Assembly (NCBI GenBank): GCA_910586535.1 | Contig: CAJUHS010000014.1 | Coordinates: 1 to 64,000, forward strand | Direction of reading: 5' to 3' | Origin: an uncultured Oscillospiraceae bacterium | Lineage (GTDB): Bacteria > Bacillota > Clostridia > Oscillospirales > Ruminococcaceae | DNA: 64,000 nucleotides | Shown: positions 10,801 through 18,279 of the stretch, in pieces | How positions within the stretch are numbered: the first letter of the stretch is position 1 | How the letters are laid out: each line of letters opens with the position of its first letter | Notes under the pieces: generated by a model | Seen by the model: only the letters and a program-made list of their open reading frames with translations | Database searches by the model: none | What the model was told of the DNA's origin: nothing | Program-made: the position numbers and the translations under genes

Positions 10801-11650
10801 CGATACCCAGCTTCTGATTATATTTGTAACGTCCGAAGCGTGCAAGATCGTACCGCTTTGCGTCGAAGAAAAGACCGTTGAGGTGATTCTCAGCGCTTTC
10901 CACCGTGGGTGGTTCGCCCGGGCGGAGCTTTTTATAAACTTCAAGGAGAGCTTCCTCACGGTTCTTTGTGGTATCCTTTTGGAGGATAGTCTGGTTGAGC
11001 CTTTCGTCCGTACCGAAAAGCTCCTCTATCTCAACGTCCGTTCCGCAGCCGAGGGAACGGATAAAGGTGGTAAGAGGGATCTTCCTGTTTTTGTCTATGC
11101 GGACATATGCAACGTCGTTGGAATCCATTTCGTATTCAAGCCACGCGCCCCTGTTGGGGATAACGGTAGCCTTGAAGAGATCCTTGCCTGTCTTATCCTT
11201 TTCAAAAGCGTAGTAAACGCCGGGGGAACGAACGAGCTGAGAAACGATAACGCGCTCCGCGCCGTTGATAACGAAGGTTCCGCTGTCGGTCATAAGCGGG
11301 AAATCGCCCATGAATACTTCGTTTTCCTTAACGACGCCTGTTTCCTTGTTCCAGAGCGTAGCCTTTACTCTCAGTGGAGCGGCGTAGGTAACGTCCCTCT
11401 CCTTGCACTCCGCAACGGAATATTTCGGTGTGTCGTCGATAGAGTAATCCACAAAGTTCAGCACCAGATTGCCGTTATAGTCGGTAATAGCCGCAACATC
11501 GCGGAAAACCTCTTTAAGTCCTTCATCCAGAAACCACTGGTATGAATTTTTCTGCACCTCGATAAGGTTCGGCATCTCAAGAGCCTCGTTGATCTTTCCG
11601 AAGCTCATGCGCGTAGTTTTACCGAGCTGCACCGGCTTGACATTCACCAT
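7859..11650 (-). CDS. rpoB: DNA-directed RNA polymerase subunit beta
   Basis: A 1263-residue beta subunit. The rifampicin-binding segment reads SSPLSQFMDQTNPLAELTHK then RRLSALGPGGL; the positions equivalent to E. coli Asp516, His526 and Ser531 (here Asp513, His523, Ser528) are the sensitive type. The core ends around the PESFKVLIKELQSL block typical of beta. It is followed by an unusually long tail of about 85 residues dominated by Asp and Glu and ending GGDDDDLI. The ATG at 11650 has a strong AAGGAGGG site. rplJ/rplL do not precede it; the operon is only rpoB-rpoC, transcribed from a consensus promoter about 280 nt upstream. Confidence 0.98.
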   Translation of the reverse strand: MVNVKPVQLGKTTRMSFGKINEALEMPNLIEVQKNSYQWFLDEGLKEVFRDVAAITDYNGNLVLNFVDYSIDDTPKYSVAECKERDVTYAAPLRVKATLWNKETGVVKENEVFMGDFPLMTDSGTFVINGAERVIVSQLVRSPGVYYAFEKDKTGKDLFKATVIPNRGAWLEYEMDSNDVAYVRIDKNRKIPLTTFIRSLGCGTDVEIEELFGTDERLNQTILQKDTTKNREEALLEVYKKLRPGEPPTVESAENHLNGLFFDAKRYDLARFGRYKYNQKLGIGSRITGHYLSRPVANPLTGEIIADEGELITYEKAREIEQAGVGEAWLAVEHKETYTTPTGETAHSVEEREVKVIGNRMVDMAPYVDFDPAKYGVNEKVCFGVLKEILESASDKEELEEMVKARAEELVPKHIILDDIYATISYFINLCEGVGAIDDIDHLGNRRIRSVGELLQNQFRIGFSRMERVIRERMNIQSQDMDVITPQALINIRPITAAIKEFFGSSPLSQFMDQTNPLAELTHKRRLSALGPGGLSRDRAGFEVRDVHYSHYGRMCPIETPEGPNIGLISYLASFARINEYGFIEAPYRKVDRETGVVTTDVVYMTADVEDNFTVAQANEPLTEDGRFARPIVNARYRDQILECERERIDYMDVSPKMVVSIATAMIPFLENDDANRALMGANMQRQAVPLLKTEAPIVGTGMEYKSAVDSGVCVLSKHDGVVEAVSSDEVVIKEGTGATHSYKLTKFKRSNQGTCVNQRPIVNKGEEVHAGQVLADGPATCNGEISIGKNALIGFMTWEGYNYEDAVLLNERVVREDIYTSIHIEEYEIEARDTKLGPEEITRDIPNVGEDALKDLDDRGIIRIGAEVRAGDILVGKVTPKGETELTAEERLLRAIFGEKAREVRDNSLKVPHGEAGVIVDVKIFTRENSEELSPGVNMLVRCYIAQKRKISVGDKMAGRHGNKGVVSRILKSEDMPFLPDGTPLDIVLNPLGVPSRMNIGQVLEVHLGMAAKKLGWKIMTPVFDGAHEDDIRACFNEAGMREDGKTTLYDGRTGDKFDNPVTVGYMYYLKLHHLVDDKIHARSVGPYSLVTQQPLGGKAQFGGQRFGEMEVWALEAYGAAYTLQEILTVKSDDTVGRVKTYEAIVKGQNVPKPGIPESFKVLIKELQSLCLDVKVLDELGEEIDLKQTFEDDDDIIPQPVSDAEDMDESLIADGDLDSGFSIEDMDDGDYDDFDDEDDEDDGDDEDGGDDFSFGGDDDDLI

Positions 11651-11938
11651 AGGCGGGTCCCTCCTTGTATTTTTGCGGGAATTTGTTTCCAGCAGTTCCT
11701 ATTCGGAAACGCAGTCAAGAGCTTTTGTCAAAGATACGCATATGCAGTATGGGTATACAATATACGCATGATCTTCGGCCCGTCTTCTGTATATTTTCCG
11801 CGCGGAACGGCTGCTGTCTGTTATCCGAAAAAAATTTTTCCGGAACTGTTGCAATCTTAGCCGTAATGTGTTATACTAATAAAAAAGTCGGGAAAAGTCG
11901 TCAAAACGGCATAAGAATAGATTATGATACAGTATATT
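11651..11938 (-). promoter_or_regulatory. Long untranslated leader of rpoBC
   Basis: Between the rpoB promoter and the rpoB ATG lie about 280 nt without a convincing gene on either strand. Visible structure includes a self-complementary run of A and T bounded by CCGG/CGG near 11822-11842 and a direct repeat ATACGCAT at 11734-11741 and 11762-11769. No L10-type leader is expected because rplJ is absent. The function of the leader is unknown. Confidence 0.4.
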
Positions 11939-11967
11939 ATTATACATCAAACCTTTTGGCTTGTCAA
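11939..11967 (-). promoter_or_regulatory. Consensus sigma-A promoter of rpoBC
   Basis: On the minus strand a perfect TTGACA (11967-11962) and a perfect TATAAT (11944-11939) are separated by exactly 17 bp. Transcription should start near 11932, giving a leader of about 280 nt. Confidence 0.85.
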
Positions 11968-11990
11968 GCCTTTTTTGGAGATTTATTGAA

Positions 11991-12036
11991 AATAACCGTA
12001 TTCGCTTAAAAACGGATACGGTTATTCTTTATTTTT
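11991..12036. terminator. Hairpin between rpoBC promoter and DUF4230 gene
   Basis: AATAACCGTAT (11991-12001) and ATACGGTTATT (12016-12026) form an 11-bp stem followed on the plus strand by CTTTATTTTT. No plus-strand gene ends just before it, so it may insulate the divergent promoters. Confidence 0.45.
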
Positions 12037-12127
12037 CACAAATTTCCCCTGTATGCCGCCGGCTTTGCCCGTATTGTACAAATCAAAATGAGCAGACAAG
12101 CAAATTTTTCTTTGTGCAGAATATTTA

Positions 12128-12156
12128 TTGACTTTTGCCGTAATATGCATTATTAT
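12128..12156 (+). promoter_or_regulatory. Putative promoter of the DUF4230 gene
   Basis: TTGACT at 12128-12133, a 17-bp spacer and TATTAT at 12151-12156; a TATAAT-like alternative lies a few bases further on. The spacing to the start at 12195 suits a short leader. Confidence 0.5.
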
Positions 12157-12194
12157 AGTATAATAAGTCTGAAATACTGCGGGAGGAAAACAAA

Positions 12195-12878
12195 ATGGAA
12201 AAAGAAAAAAGCTTTAATTTTGAAATGGTTTTTAAATGGTCTGTAATACTTGCAGTTGCGATAATGGCTTTTATAGTTGCATTGGCTGTGCTGAACCGTA
12301 TCGGGGGAGACGCGGAAACCGTTCCGGCAGCAGTTACCGTAACGGACGTCATAAACGGCGAACCCGTAGAGAAAAAATATACCGTGACTTCTGAATTTCT
12401 TGAAAAGAATCTTAGAAACGTCGGTATGCTTTCCACTGTCGAGGCCTCCTATAACGGCGTGATAACAGCCGAAAACGGAAAATATAAAATCTTTACTGAA
12501 AAAGGGTATTCCATGTATTACATAGGAACGGTAACAGCCGGTATAGACGTTAATAAAATAGATATCAGCATAAATGACAACAAAGTGGTAGTTACCGTAC
12601 CCAAAGCGGTAATGCAGGAGCCTGTCGTGGACACGGACTCCATAGTTTTTGCAAACGTTAAAAAAGCTTTGTTCAACTGGACCACGCTTGAAGACGGTAT
12701 CGACGGTATTAAATTTGCAGAAAAAGAGCTGAAGCTTCAAGCCCACGAAGACGATATTCTCTCCAAAGCCGATGAACAGGCGGAAAACGTTATTAGAACG
12801 CTTCTGGAGGATATCGTCAGAAACTCCGAGGGAGAGCCGGAACTTGTGATAATCCGTACGGAAGCGGACGATGAATAA
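12195..12878 (+). CDS. DUF4230 domain membrane-anchored protein
   Basis: A 227-residue protein with one hydrophobic segment near residues 16-33 and the rest predicted outside the membrane. The body (about 60-215) resembles DUF4230: LSTVEASYNG, a Tyr-rich strand, a GIDVNKIDISI strand, VVVTVPKAV and a long charged helix. The function of that family is unknown. GGGAGGAAA precedes the ATG. It is a monocistronic gene between divergent rpoBC and convergent comM, and ends at a strong hairpin. I assigned the domain from pattern memory, not a search. Confidence 0.7.
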   Translation: MEKEKSFNFEMVFKWSVILAVAIMAFIVALAVLNRIGGDAETVPAAVTVTDVINGEPVEKKYTVTSEFLEKNLRNVGMLSTVEASYNGVITAENGKYKIFTEKGYSMYYIGTVTAGIDVNKIDISINDNKVVVTVPKAVMQEPVVDTDSIVFANVKKALFNWTTLEDGIDGIKFAEKELKLQAHEDDILSKADEQAENVIRTLLEDIVRNSEGEPELVIIRTEADDE

Positions 12879-12886
12879 AATATTGA

Positions 12887-12932
12887 GCCGTCCCGAACAC
12901 TGCAAAACGTTCGGGACGGCTTTGTTTAATTT
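12887..12932. terminator. Bidirectional terminator between DUF4230 gene and comM
   Basis: GCCGTCCCGAAC (12887-12898) pairs perfectly with GTTCGGGACGGC (12909-12920), followed by TTTGTTTAATTTT on the plus strand. It lies between two convergent genes and can serve both. Confidence 0.85.
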
Positions 12933-12947
12933 TCAGCTGTCAACGGT

Positions 12948-14477
12948 TCACTGTCCCGCCCAGTATTTACGGTCAAGGCTTCTGAACTGCACCGCCTGAG
13001 CGATATGGGGCTTGTCGATAATTTCCGCGCCGTTCATGTCGGCGATAGTCCGCGCTACCTTTAAAATACGGTCGTAGGCTCTTGCGGAAAGACCCATTTT
13101 CTCAAACACGTTTTTAAGCGTGTCCCGAGCCGAATCGGTCATTTCGCATACCTGCGGCAGAAACTCGGGAGTTATCCTTGCGTTGCAGGATATGCCCGTA
13201 CCCCTGAACCGTCTGTTCTGAAGCTCTCTTGCCGCCTGTACCCGCTCCCTTATCGCCGCGGAGCTTTCCTCCTTTTCCGCGGAAGATATCCTCTCAAACT
13301 CCACTGGGGGAACCTCTATATGTATATCAAATCTGTCAAGCAGGGGGCCGCTTATCTTTGAAAGGTACTGGGCTGCCTGCTTTTTTCCGCATATGCATTG
13401 CTTTGACGGGTGTCCGTAGTAACCGCAGGGGCATGGATTCATTGCCGCCACAAGCATAAAGCTGCACGGATACGTTACTGTTCCCGAAGCTCTCGATATT
13501 GTTACCTGCTTGTCCTCCATAGGCTGTCGGAGTATTTCAAGAGTACGCCTGTCGAACTCCGCAAGCTCGTCCAGAAAAAGCAGGCCGTTGTGGGCGAGGG
13601 ATATCTCTCCCGGTCTGGGTACTGTTCCCCCTCCCGCAAGTCCTGCCGCCGAAATGGTGTGGTGAGGACTCCTGAACGGCCTCCTTGTCACCAGCGGGGA
13701 ATCCTTGCTTACAAGTCCGCTTACGGAATGAACGTTGGTAGTTTCTATGGATTCCTCAAAAGTCATAGCGGGAAGTATGGTTGTCAGCCTCTTTGCCAGC
13801 ATGGATTTTCCCGAACCGGGGCTGCCTATCATCAGCACGTTGTGTCCTCCCGCAGCGGCGTACTCCAGAGCCTTTTTCGCCGCGTACTGACCCTTTACGT
13901 CCGCAAAATCCACCGCGTCGAAATATTCCTCCGCCTTTGCCTCGTAGGGCTTTTGGGGGAGTATAACCTCGCCTCGGCAAAAGTGCCTTATAAGCTGACC
14001 AGCGCTTTCCACACCGTAAACGGTTATACCGCTCACAACGCTTGCCTCATGAGCGTTTTCGGCGGGTACGAACACATTCTCGAAGCCAGCTTTTTCCGCA
14101 AGCAGGACCATTGGCAGAACGCCGTTGACAGGTCTTATGTCTCCGTTCAATGATACCTCCCCGATAAAGACGGACCTTGAAATGTCCTCGGTAATATTTC
14201 CCGTAACGCACAAAAGCGCAACAAATATGGCAAGATCGTGAACACTGCCGGACTTTTTCGTATCTGCGGGAGCAAGATTCACTATCACCTTTGCCAGCGG
14301 AAAGGCTATGCCGTTTTCACGCAGCGCGGAGCGTATGCGTTCGCGGCTTTCCTTTACCACCGTGTCGGGAAGTCCCACTATGTCGAAAGCGGGAGTACCC
14401 TTGCTTGTTTCGATCTCAACGTCCACGGCAAAAGCATTAAGCCCGAAAAGTCCGAGACTGTTTATTTTTGCAAACAT
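12948..14477 (-). CDS. comM: YifB/ComM-family Mg-chelatase-like AAA+ ATPase
   Basis: About 509 residues. The N-terminal Lon-protease-like fold is recognisable from AKINSLGLFGLNAFAVDVE and the GLPDTVVKESRERIRSAL block. The AAA+ core follows, with Walker A GSPGSGKSMLAKRL and the Walker B region LLFLDELAEF. Proteobacterial ComM is a helicase that promotes branch migration during natural transformation; in Clostridia the role is less certain. The frame is open to a TTG at 14495, but AAAGGA overlaps that codon and stands 9 nt before the ATG at 14477, where the family's usual start falls. It follows the hydrolase gene by 39 bp on the same strand. Confidence 0.92.
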   Translation of the reverse strand: MFAKINSLGLFGLNAFAVDVEIETSKGTPAFDIVGLPDTVVKESRERIRSALRENGIAFPLAKVIVNLAPADTKKSGSVHDLAIFVALLCVTGNITEDISRSVFIGEVSLNGDIRPVNGVLPMVLLAEKAGFENVFVPAENAHEASVVSGITVYGVESAGQLIRHFCRGEVILPQKPYEAKAEEYFDAVDFADVKGQYAAKKALEYAAAGGHNVLMIGSPGSGKSMLAKRLTTILPAMTFEESIETTNVHSVSGLVSKDSPLVTRRPFRSPHHTISAAGLAGGGTVPRPGEISLAHNGLLFLDELAEFDRRTLEILRQPMEDKQVTISRASGTVTYPCSFMLVAAMNPCPCGYYGHPSKQCICGKKQAAQYLSKISGPLLDRFDIHIEVPPVEFERISSAEKEESSAAIRERVQAARELQNRRFRGTGISCNARITPEFLPQVCEMTDSARDTLKNVFEKMGLSARAYDRILKVARTIADMNGAEIIDKPHIAQAVQFRSLDRKYWAGQ

Positions 14478-14516
14478 AACCGTATATCCTTTCAAATGCT
14501 GTACTGCTGCTCTTTG

Positions 14517-15458
14517 TTACTCCTCTGCAGGAATATGTCTTTCAAGCCACTTCAGTATATCCTCGTATACCTCGGCGCGGTTAGTCTCGTTGAGTATCTC
14601 GTGCCTTGCGCCGCTGTAAAGCTCAAGCTCGATATCGGTCTGACCCGAATCGCTGAGGCGTGTAAAAACTCTTTCGGGCCCGCGTCCGTACAGCCCCACC
14701 GGATCGTCCCCTCCGCTGCAAATTAGGATCGGCAGGCTGTTATCCACCTTTTCCGCCCAGTCCCTTGCGGAGACATAGCTTACCAGATACATCAGATCGG
14801 TATAGGCTCTTGCGGTAAAGCGGAAATTGCACCAAGGGTCTTTTTCATACGCTTCGGCTACCTCGGTGTCGCGGGATATCCAGGCAAACTCGTTGACGGG
14901 ATTTTCCACCTTAACGTTGCTCAGACCGAAAACAAGTTCGTCCAGCATTTTGGAGCGCGCCAGTTCGCCCTTTAGCCTGCATACGGTCTGTGAAAGAGCG
15001 ATCCCCGCGTTGACTCCTATCTTCATATTCAATGTGCCCATGATTATTGCTCCGCCGTACAGATCGCTGTGCTTTGCAAGAACAGCCCTTGTCACCAGCG
15101 AACCCATGCTGTGCCCCAATATATATAATGGTATGCCCTCAAACTTTTTTCTCATCATGCAGGAAAGCTTAAAAGTATCCTTTGCAAGAAACTGCCAGCC
15201 GCGTTTAGGCGCAAAGTAGCCCAGATACCCGTCGCTGACAACCGAATTTCCGTGACCTAAGTGATCGTGACCGAACACGGCAATGCCGTTTGCACAGAGA
15301 AAGGCGATAAAGTCCTCATACCGCTCGGTGTACTCGCACATCCCGTGGACTATCTGCACGGCCGCTCTCGGTTTCGACACAGGTGTATAAATATAGTATG
15401 CGATATTGTCAGTACCGTTGGAGCTTTTAAAGCTTCCCGTTGATTTTTCAAAACTCAT
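14517..15458 (-). CDS. Alpha/beta hydrolase, monoacylglycerol-lipase-like (serine aminopeptidase S33 fold)
   Basis: A 313-residue cytosolic alpha/beta hydrolase with no signal peptide. The oxyanion HGM motif occurs near residue 38, the nucleophile elbow GHSMGS places Ser117 as catalytic, GGDDPVG supplies the likely acid and SGARHEIL the histidine. The pattern is that of lysophospholipase/monoacylglycerol lipases (Hydrolase_4); the substrate is not predictable from sequence. It is first in a two-gene unit with comM, behind a promoter at 15499-15527. The pairing with comM looks positional, not functional. Confidence 0.85.
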   Translation of the reverse strand: MSFEKSTGSFKSSNGTDNIAYYIYTPVSKPRAAVQIVHGMCEYTERYEDFIAFLCANGIAVFGHDHLGHGNSVVSDGYLGYFAPKRGWQFLAKDTFKLSCMMRKKFEGIPLYILGHSMGSLVTRAVLAKHSDLYGGAIIMGTLNMKIGVNAGIALSQTVCRLKGELARSKMLDELVFGLSNVKVENPVNEFAWISRDTEVAEAYEKDPWCNFRFTARAYTDLMYLVSYVSARDWAEKVDNSLPILICSGGDDPVGLYGRGPERVFTRLSDSGQTDIELELYSGARHEILNETNRAEVYEDILKWLERHIPAEE

Positions 15459-15498
15459 AATGCTACCCGCCTTTACAAATTTCAGAAATATTTCTATT

Positions 15499-15527
15499 AG
15501 TATAACACATTTGTATTATTTTAACAA
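15499..15527 (-). promoter_or_regulatory. Promoter of the hydrolase-comM unit
   Basis: Minus strand TTGTTA (15527-15522), 17-bp spacer, TATACT (15504-15499). Confidence 0.6.
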
Positions 15528-15593
15528 GGTTTTTCCAAAACTTTTCCTTTGTAATTTTCCGCACTCCTCTTGTCTGACGGATGCCTCTTTTTC

Positions 15594-15622
15594 TTGACAA
15601 CTCTGTATGAAATTGCTATAAT
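15594..15622 (+). promoter_or_regulatory. Consensus sigma-A promoter of the HAD-mnmA unit
   Basis: Perfect TTGACA (15594-15599) and TATAAT (15617-15622) with 17 bp between them, giving a leader of about 50 nt. Confidence 0.85.
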
Positions 15623-15678
15623 TTACTTACCGGCTGAACCATCGGCGATTCAAGGATACAGGGGGCAAGTGTGAAAAT

Positions 15679-16341
15679 ATGAACGCTGAAAACATTAAAG
15701 CAATAATTTTCGATATGGACGGAACCCTTCTGGACAGTCTTTCAGTCTGGGCGGATTCAGACAGGGAATTTCTTAACGGACTGGGTCTGGAGTATAACTC
15801 CGAATGCTCCCTTGCCATGAAAAAAATGCACTTTGATTCCGCCTGCGAATATCTTGTTAGGGAGTACTCACTGCCCTTTTCCGCAGAGGAAACGGGAAAA
15901 AAGATACTTGCCATAGTTGAGGAGCACTACATAACGGCTGTTCCCCTCAAGGACGGCGCGGAGGAATTTTTGGAGTACGCAAAAAAATGCGGCGTAAAAA
16001 TGTGCGTTGCAACGTCCAACAAAAAAAGCCTTGCCGAAGCGGCTCTGAGATCAAGGGGGATAATGAAATATTTTGAATTTGTGCTTACCTCCGACGAGGT
16101 GGGCTGCGGAAAGGAAAGCCCCGAAATTTTTCTGAAAGCTTCGGAAATGCTTGGAGCAAAGCCATCGGAGACCATTGTTTTCGAGGACTCCATTCACGCG
16201 GTAATGTCCGCGAAAGAAGCGGGCTTCAGAGTAGCGGGAATTTACGAAAAGCTTTGCGAGGGAGAATTTGAGGAGATAAAAAAATTTGCGGATATGACGG
16301 CAATGTCCTTTGCGGAAATTTTAAAGGAGTATACGGAATGA
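15679..16341 (+). CDS. HAD-superfamily phosphatase, beta-phosphoglucomutase-like
   Basis: A 220-residue HAD hydrolase of subfamily IA. Motif I is FDMDGT near residue 12, with the nucleophile and the acid two residues on; motif II is ATSNK; and motif III/IV is VFEDSIHAV. A small alpha-helical cap lies between motifs I and II. Enzymes of this type dephosphorylate sugar phosphates, nucleotides or glycolate, and the sequence does not decide which. Its last four bases overlap the start of mnmA (ATGA), so the two are translationally coupled. Confidence 0.88.
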   Translation: MNAENIKAIIFDMDGTLLDSLSVWADSDREFLNGLGLEYNSECSLAMKKMHFDSACEYLVREYSLPFSAEETGKKILAIVEEHYITAVPLKDGAEEFLEYAKKCGVKMCVATSNKKSLAEAALRSRGIMKYFEFVLTSDEVGCGKESPEIFLKASEMLGAKPSETIVFEDSIHAVMSAKEAGFRVAGIYEKLCEGEFEEIKKFADMTAMSFAEILKEYTE

Positions 16342-17363
16342 AAAAGATCCTTGCTGGAATGAGCGGCGGAGTAGACAGCTCCGCTGCGGCTGTCCTGCTT
16401 AAAGAACAGGGCTGCGAAGTCGGCGGCTGCACCTTAAAGCTTTGCGGAAACGATTGCTCCGAGGCAGAGGCAGTCTGCAAAAGGCTTGGCATACCACACT
16501 ACACAATAGATTTGGAAAAACAGTTCCGGGCCGATGTTATTGACAGATTTGCGGAGGGGTACATTGAGGGCGGCACTCCCAACCCCTGCATTTTCTGCAA
16601 CCGCTATATCAAGTTCGGGGAAATGCTTGACCATGCGTTAAAGCTTGGCTATGACGGAATTGCAACGGGACACTACGCAAAGACGGAACGCGACGAACGT
16701 TCGGGGCGGTATCTGCTTATCCGTCCTGCGGACAGGAAAAAAGACCAGACCTATGTTTTGTACAGCATGACCCAGTTTCAGCTTGCGCACACTCTGTTCC
16801 CTCTTTGGAACAGGGACAAGGAGCAAAACCGCGCTCTTGCGGAGCGGTACGGACTTCCGAATGCAGGAAAGCCTGACAGTCAGGATATCTGCTTTGTTCC
16901 CGACGGAGATTACGCGGCTTTTATTGAGGAATACACCCAAAAAACTTTTCCCGCGGGAGATTTTATTGACGCCGGTGGAAAGGTTATCGGAAAACACGGC
17001 GGAATGATCCGCTATACCATAGGACAGCGAAAAGGTCTGGGAGTTGCTTTCGGCAAGCCCGTTTACGTCTGCGGCAAGGACGTACAGAAAAATACCGTTA
17101 CCCTTGGGGACAGCATAGACCTGCTGACAATGACCGCAGTCGCCGAGGACGTTAATTTGATAAGCCTTCCCGACATTTCCGAGCCTATTAGGATCACCGC
17201 GAAAACGAGATACAATATGGCCGACGCGGCGGGTACCTTGGAACGTGCAGGCGACAGCAGGATAATGGTGACCTTTGACGTTCCCCAGAGAGCCGTAACA
17301 AAGGGTCAGGCTCTTGTTATCTACAACGGAAATATCGTTGTGGGCGGGGGAAAAATCATATAA
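16338..17363 (+). CDS. mnmA: tRNA-specific 2-thiouridylase
   Basis: A 341-residue MnmA, which activates uridine 34 of Lys, Glu and Gln tRNAs with ATP and transfers sulfur to make 2-thiouridine. The PP-loop SGGVDSS is at residues 9-15. The two reactive cysteines expected from E. coli MnmA are Cys87 (in NPCIFCN) and Cys185 (in SQDICFV). The tRNA-binding and beta-barrel domains follow (IRYTIGQRKGLGV). The protein is slightly shorter than the 360-370 residues common in the family. No cysteine desulfurase gene lies beside it. Other genes for the same anticodon, mnmE and mnmG, are in the origin block at 30-34 kb. Confidence 0.95.
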   Translation: MKKILAGMSGGVDSSAAAVLLKEQGCEVGGCTLKLCGNDCSEAEAVCKRLGIPHYTIDLEKQFRADVIDRFAEGYIEGGTPNPCIFCNRYIKFGEMLDHALKLGYDGIATGHYAKTERDERSGRYLLIRPADRKKDQTYVLYSMTQFQLAHTLFPLWNRDKEQNRALAERYGLPNAGKPDSQDICFVPDGDYAAFIEEYTQKTFPAGDFIDAGGKVIGKHGGMIRYTIGQRKGLGVAFGKPVYVCGKDVQKNTVTLGDSIDLLTMTAVAEDVNLISLPDISEPIRITAKTRYNMADAAGTLERAGDSRIMVTFDVPQRAVTKGQALVIYNGNIVVGGGKII

Positions 17364-17460
17364 GCTGCCCAATAAAAATATAATTAAAATAATCAAGTCA
17401 TATATTGAATCCACCAATACAAAAATTTTTCACTTTTATAATCAGAAAGGATATGGTATC

Positions 17461-17952
17461 ATGAAAGAAATTTCAATTGAATCCCTCAGCTTCAACCCCT
17501 GGACAAAGATCGGCAAGGACTGCTTCCTTCTCACAAGCGGAGATGAAAACAGCTTCAACACAATGACCGTTGGCTGGGCTTCAACGGGCGTTATGTGGAG
17601 AAAAAACGTTATCTCCGCAATGGTTCGCCCCAACCGTTACACCTATGAATTTATGGAAAAAAACGATCTGTTTACCGTCAGCTTTTACGGAGAGGAGTAC
17701 AAAAAGGCTCTGAGCTTCTGCGGCTCACACTCGGGACGGGACTGCGACAAAGCTAAGGAAGCGGGGCTTACTCCCGAATTTACAGACGGTACAACAACCT
17801 TTAAGGAAGCAAAGCTGACCTTTGTGTGCAGAAAGATCTACGCCCAGGACTTTGACATTAATCTTGTGGCTCCGGACGTTAAGCCCGCAAACGGCAGCGA
17901 TCCTATACATAAGCTTTTTATGGGCGAGATACTTAAGGTTTACGAAAATTAA
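17461..17952 (+). CDS. Flavin reductase-like / FMN-binding split-barrel protein
   Basis: A 163-residue protein resembling the flavin reductase-like split barrel. Characteristic stretches are FLLTSGDENSFNTMTVGWAS near the N terminus, MVRPNRYTYEFMEKNDLFTV and SFYGEEYKKAL in the middle. Members bind FMN and act as flavin reductases or short-chain flavoproteins; the physiological substrate is unknown here. The open frame extends far upstream to 17314 but AAAGGA lies 9 nt before the ATG at 17461, so this start is used. It is about 100 bp after mnmA with no terminator seen, and may be read from the same promoter. Confidence 0.8.
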   Translation: MKEISIESLSFNPWTKIGKDCFLLTSGDENSFNTMTVGWASTGVMWRKNVISAMVRPNRYTYEFMEKNDLFTVSFYGEEYKKALSFCGSHSGRDCDKAKEAGLTPEFTDGTTTFKEAKLTFVCRKIYAQDFDINLVAPDVKPANGSDPIHKLFMGEILKVYEN

Positions 17953-17960
17953 TGTCATAA

Positions 17961-18001
17961 TTTACAGCTTGTACACATAAAATATATTGACAAGCTGTAA
18001 A
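17961..18001. repeat. 12-bp perfect dyad overlapping the mntP promoter
   Basis: TTTACAGCTTGT (17961-17972) is the exact reverse complement of ACAAGCTGTAAA (17990-18001). The second arm covers the -35 hexamer of the mntP promoter. There is no T run on either side, so it does not look like a terminator and could be an operator. Confidence 0.5.
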
Positions 18002-18015
18002 AAACATACTAAAAT
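17987..18015 (+). promoter_or_regulatory. Putative promoter of mntP
   Basis: TTGACA (17987-17992), 17-bp spacer, TAAAAT (18010-18015). Transcription would start near 18021, leaving a leader of about 259 nt before mntP. Confidence 0.65.
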
Positions 18016-18020
18016 TAACA

Positions 18021-18106
18021 GTGTTACTATGAGGGAGTAATCGGCATAGCTTTATGTTGTTATGTTTGCATTTATCGACATACTGACGTTTTTCGTCCGG
18101 TAATGC
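18021..18106 (+). ncRNA. Candidate manganese (yybP-ykoY-like) riboswitch aptamer in the mntP leader
   Basis: The first ~85 nt of the leader contain GGGAGTA (18033-18039), similar to the GGGGAGUA loop of the yybP-ykoY family. Then GCATT (18068-18072) pairs with AATGC (18102-18106), enclosing an ATCGACATAC strand, a GACG/CGTC hairpin and CGG. This layout recalls the family's UCGUCAAU-hairpin-CCGG internal loop. mntP is a common target of this class and a terminator follows. I could not find a convincing P1 closing helix, so this is a candidate only. Confidence 0.35.
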
Positions 18107-18220
18107 TTTATACTGATATTCAATTAAAAAGCGCATAAAAAATCAAACAAAACTTGCATATACCGGTTTTTGTGAAGTTTTTTGTCTGCACTTTTAACTG
18201 AAGATTAGGATTAACGATGA

Positions 18221-18262
18221 GACTCACGGGCAGCTTTTGTTGTCCGCGGGTCTTTTTATTTT
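18221..18262 (+). terminator. Intrinsic terminator inside the mntP leader
   Basis: GACTCACGGGCAGC (18221-18234) pairs with GTTGTCCGCGGGTC (18239-18252), 14 bp with one A-C mismatch and several G-T pairs, followed by TTTTTATTTT. It stands directly before the mntP ribosome site and no gene ends before it for 270 bp. This is the position of a riboswitch-controlled attenuator. Confidence 0.8.
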
Positions 18263-18279
18263 GAAAGGAAAGGGTAAAA

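Noticed and set aside
10325..11545. 406-codon open frame antisense to rpoB, and similar long frames antisense to rpoC (e.g. 5787-6770, 6810-7760)
   Set aside because: They mirror the reading frame of highly biased rpoB/rpoC codons, have no family resemblance and no ribosome sites.
11665..12009. 114-codon plus-strand open frame upstream of rpoB
   Set aside because: It overlaps the rpoBC promoter on the other strand, has no ribosome site and low-complexity composition.
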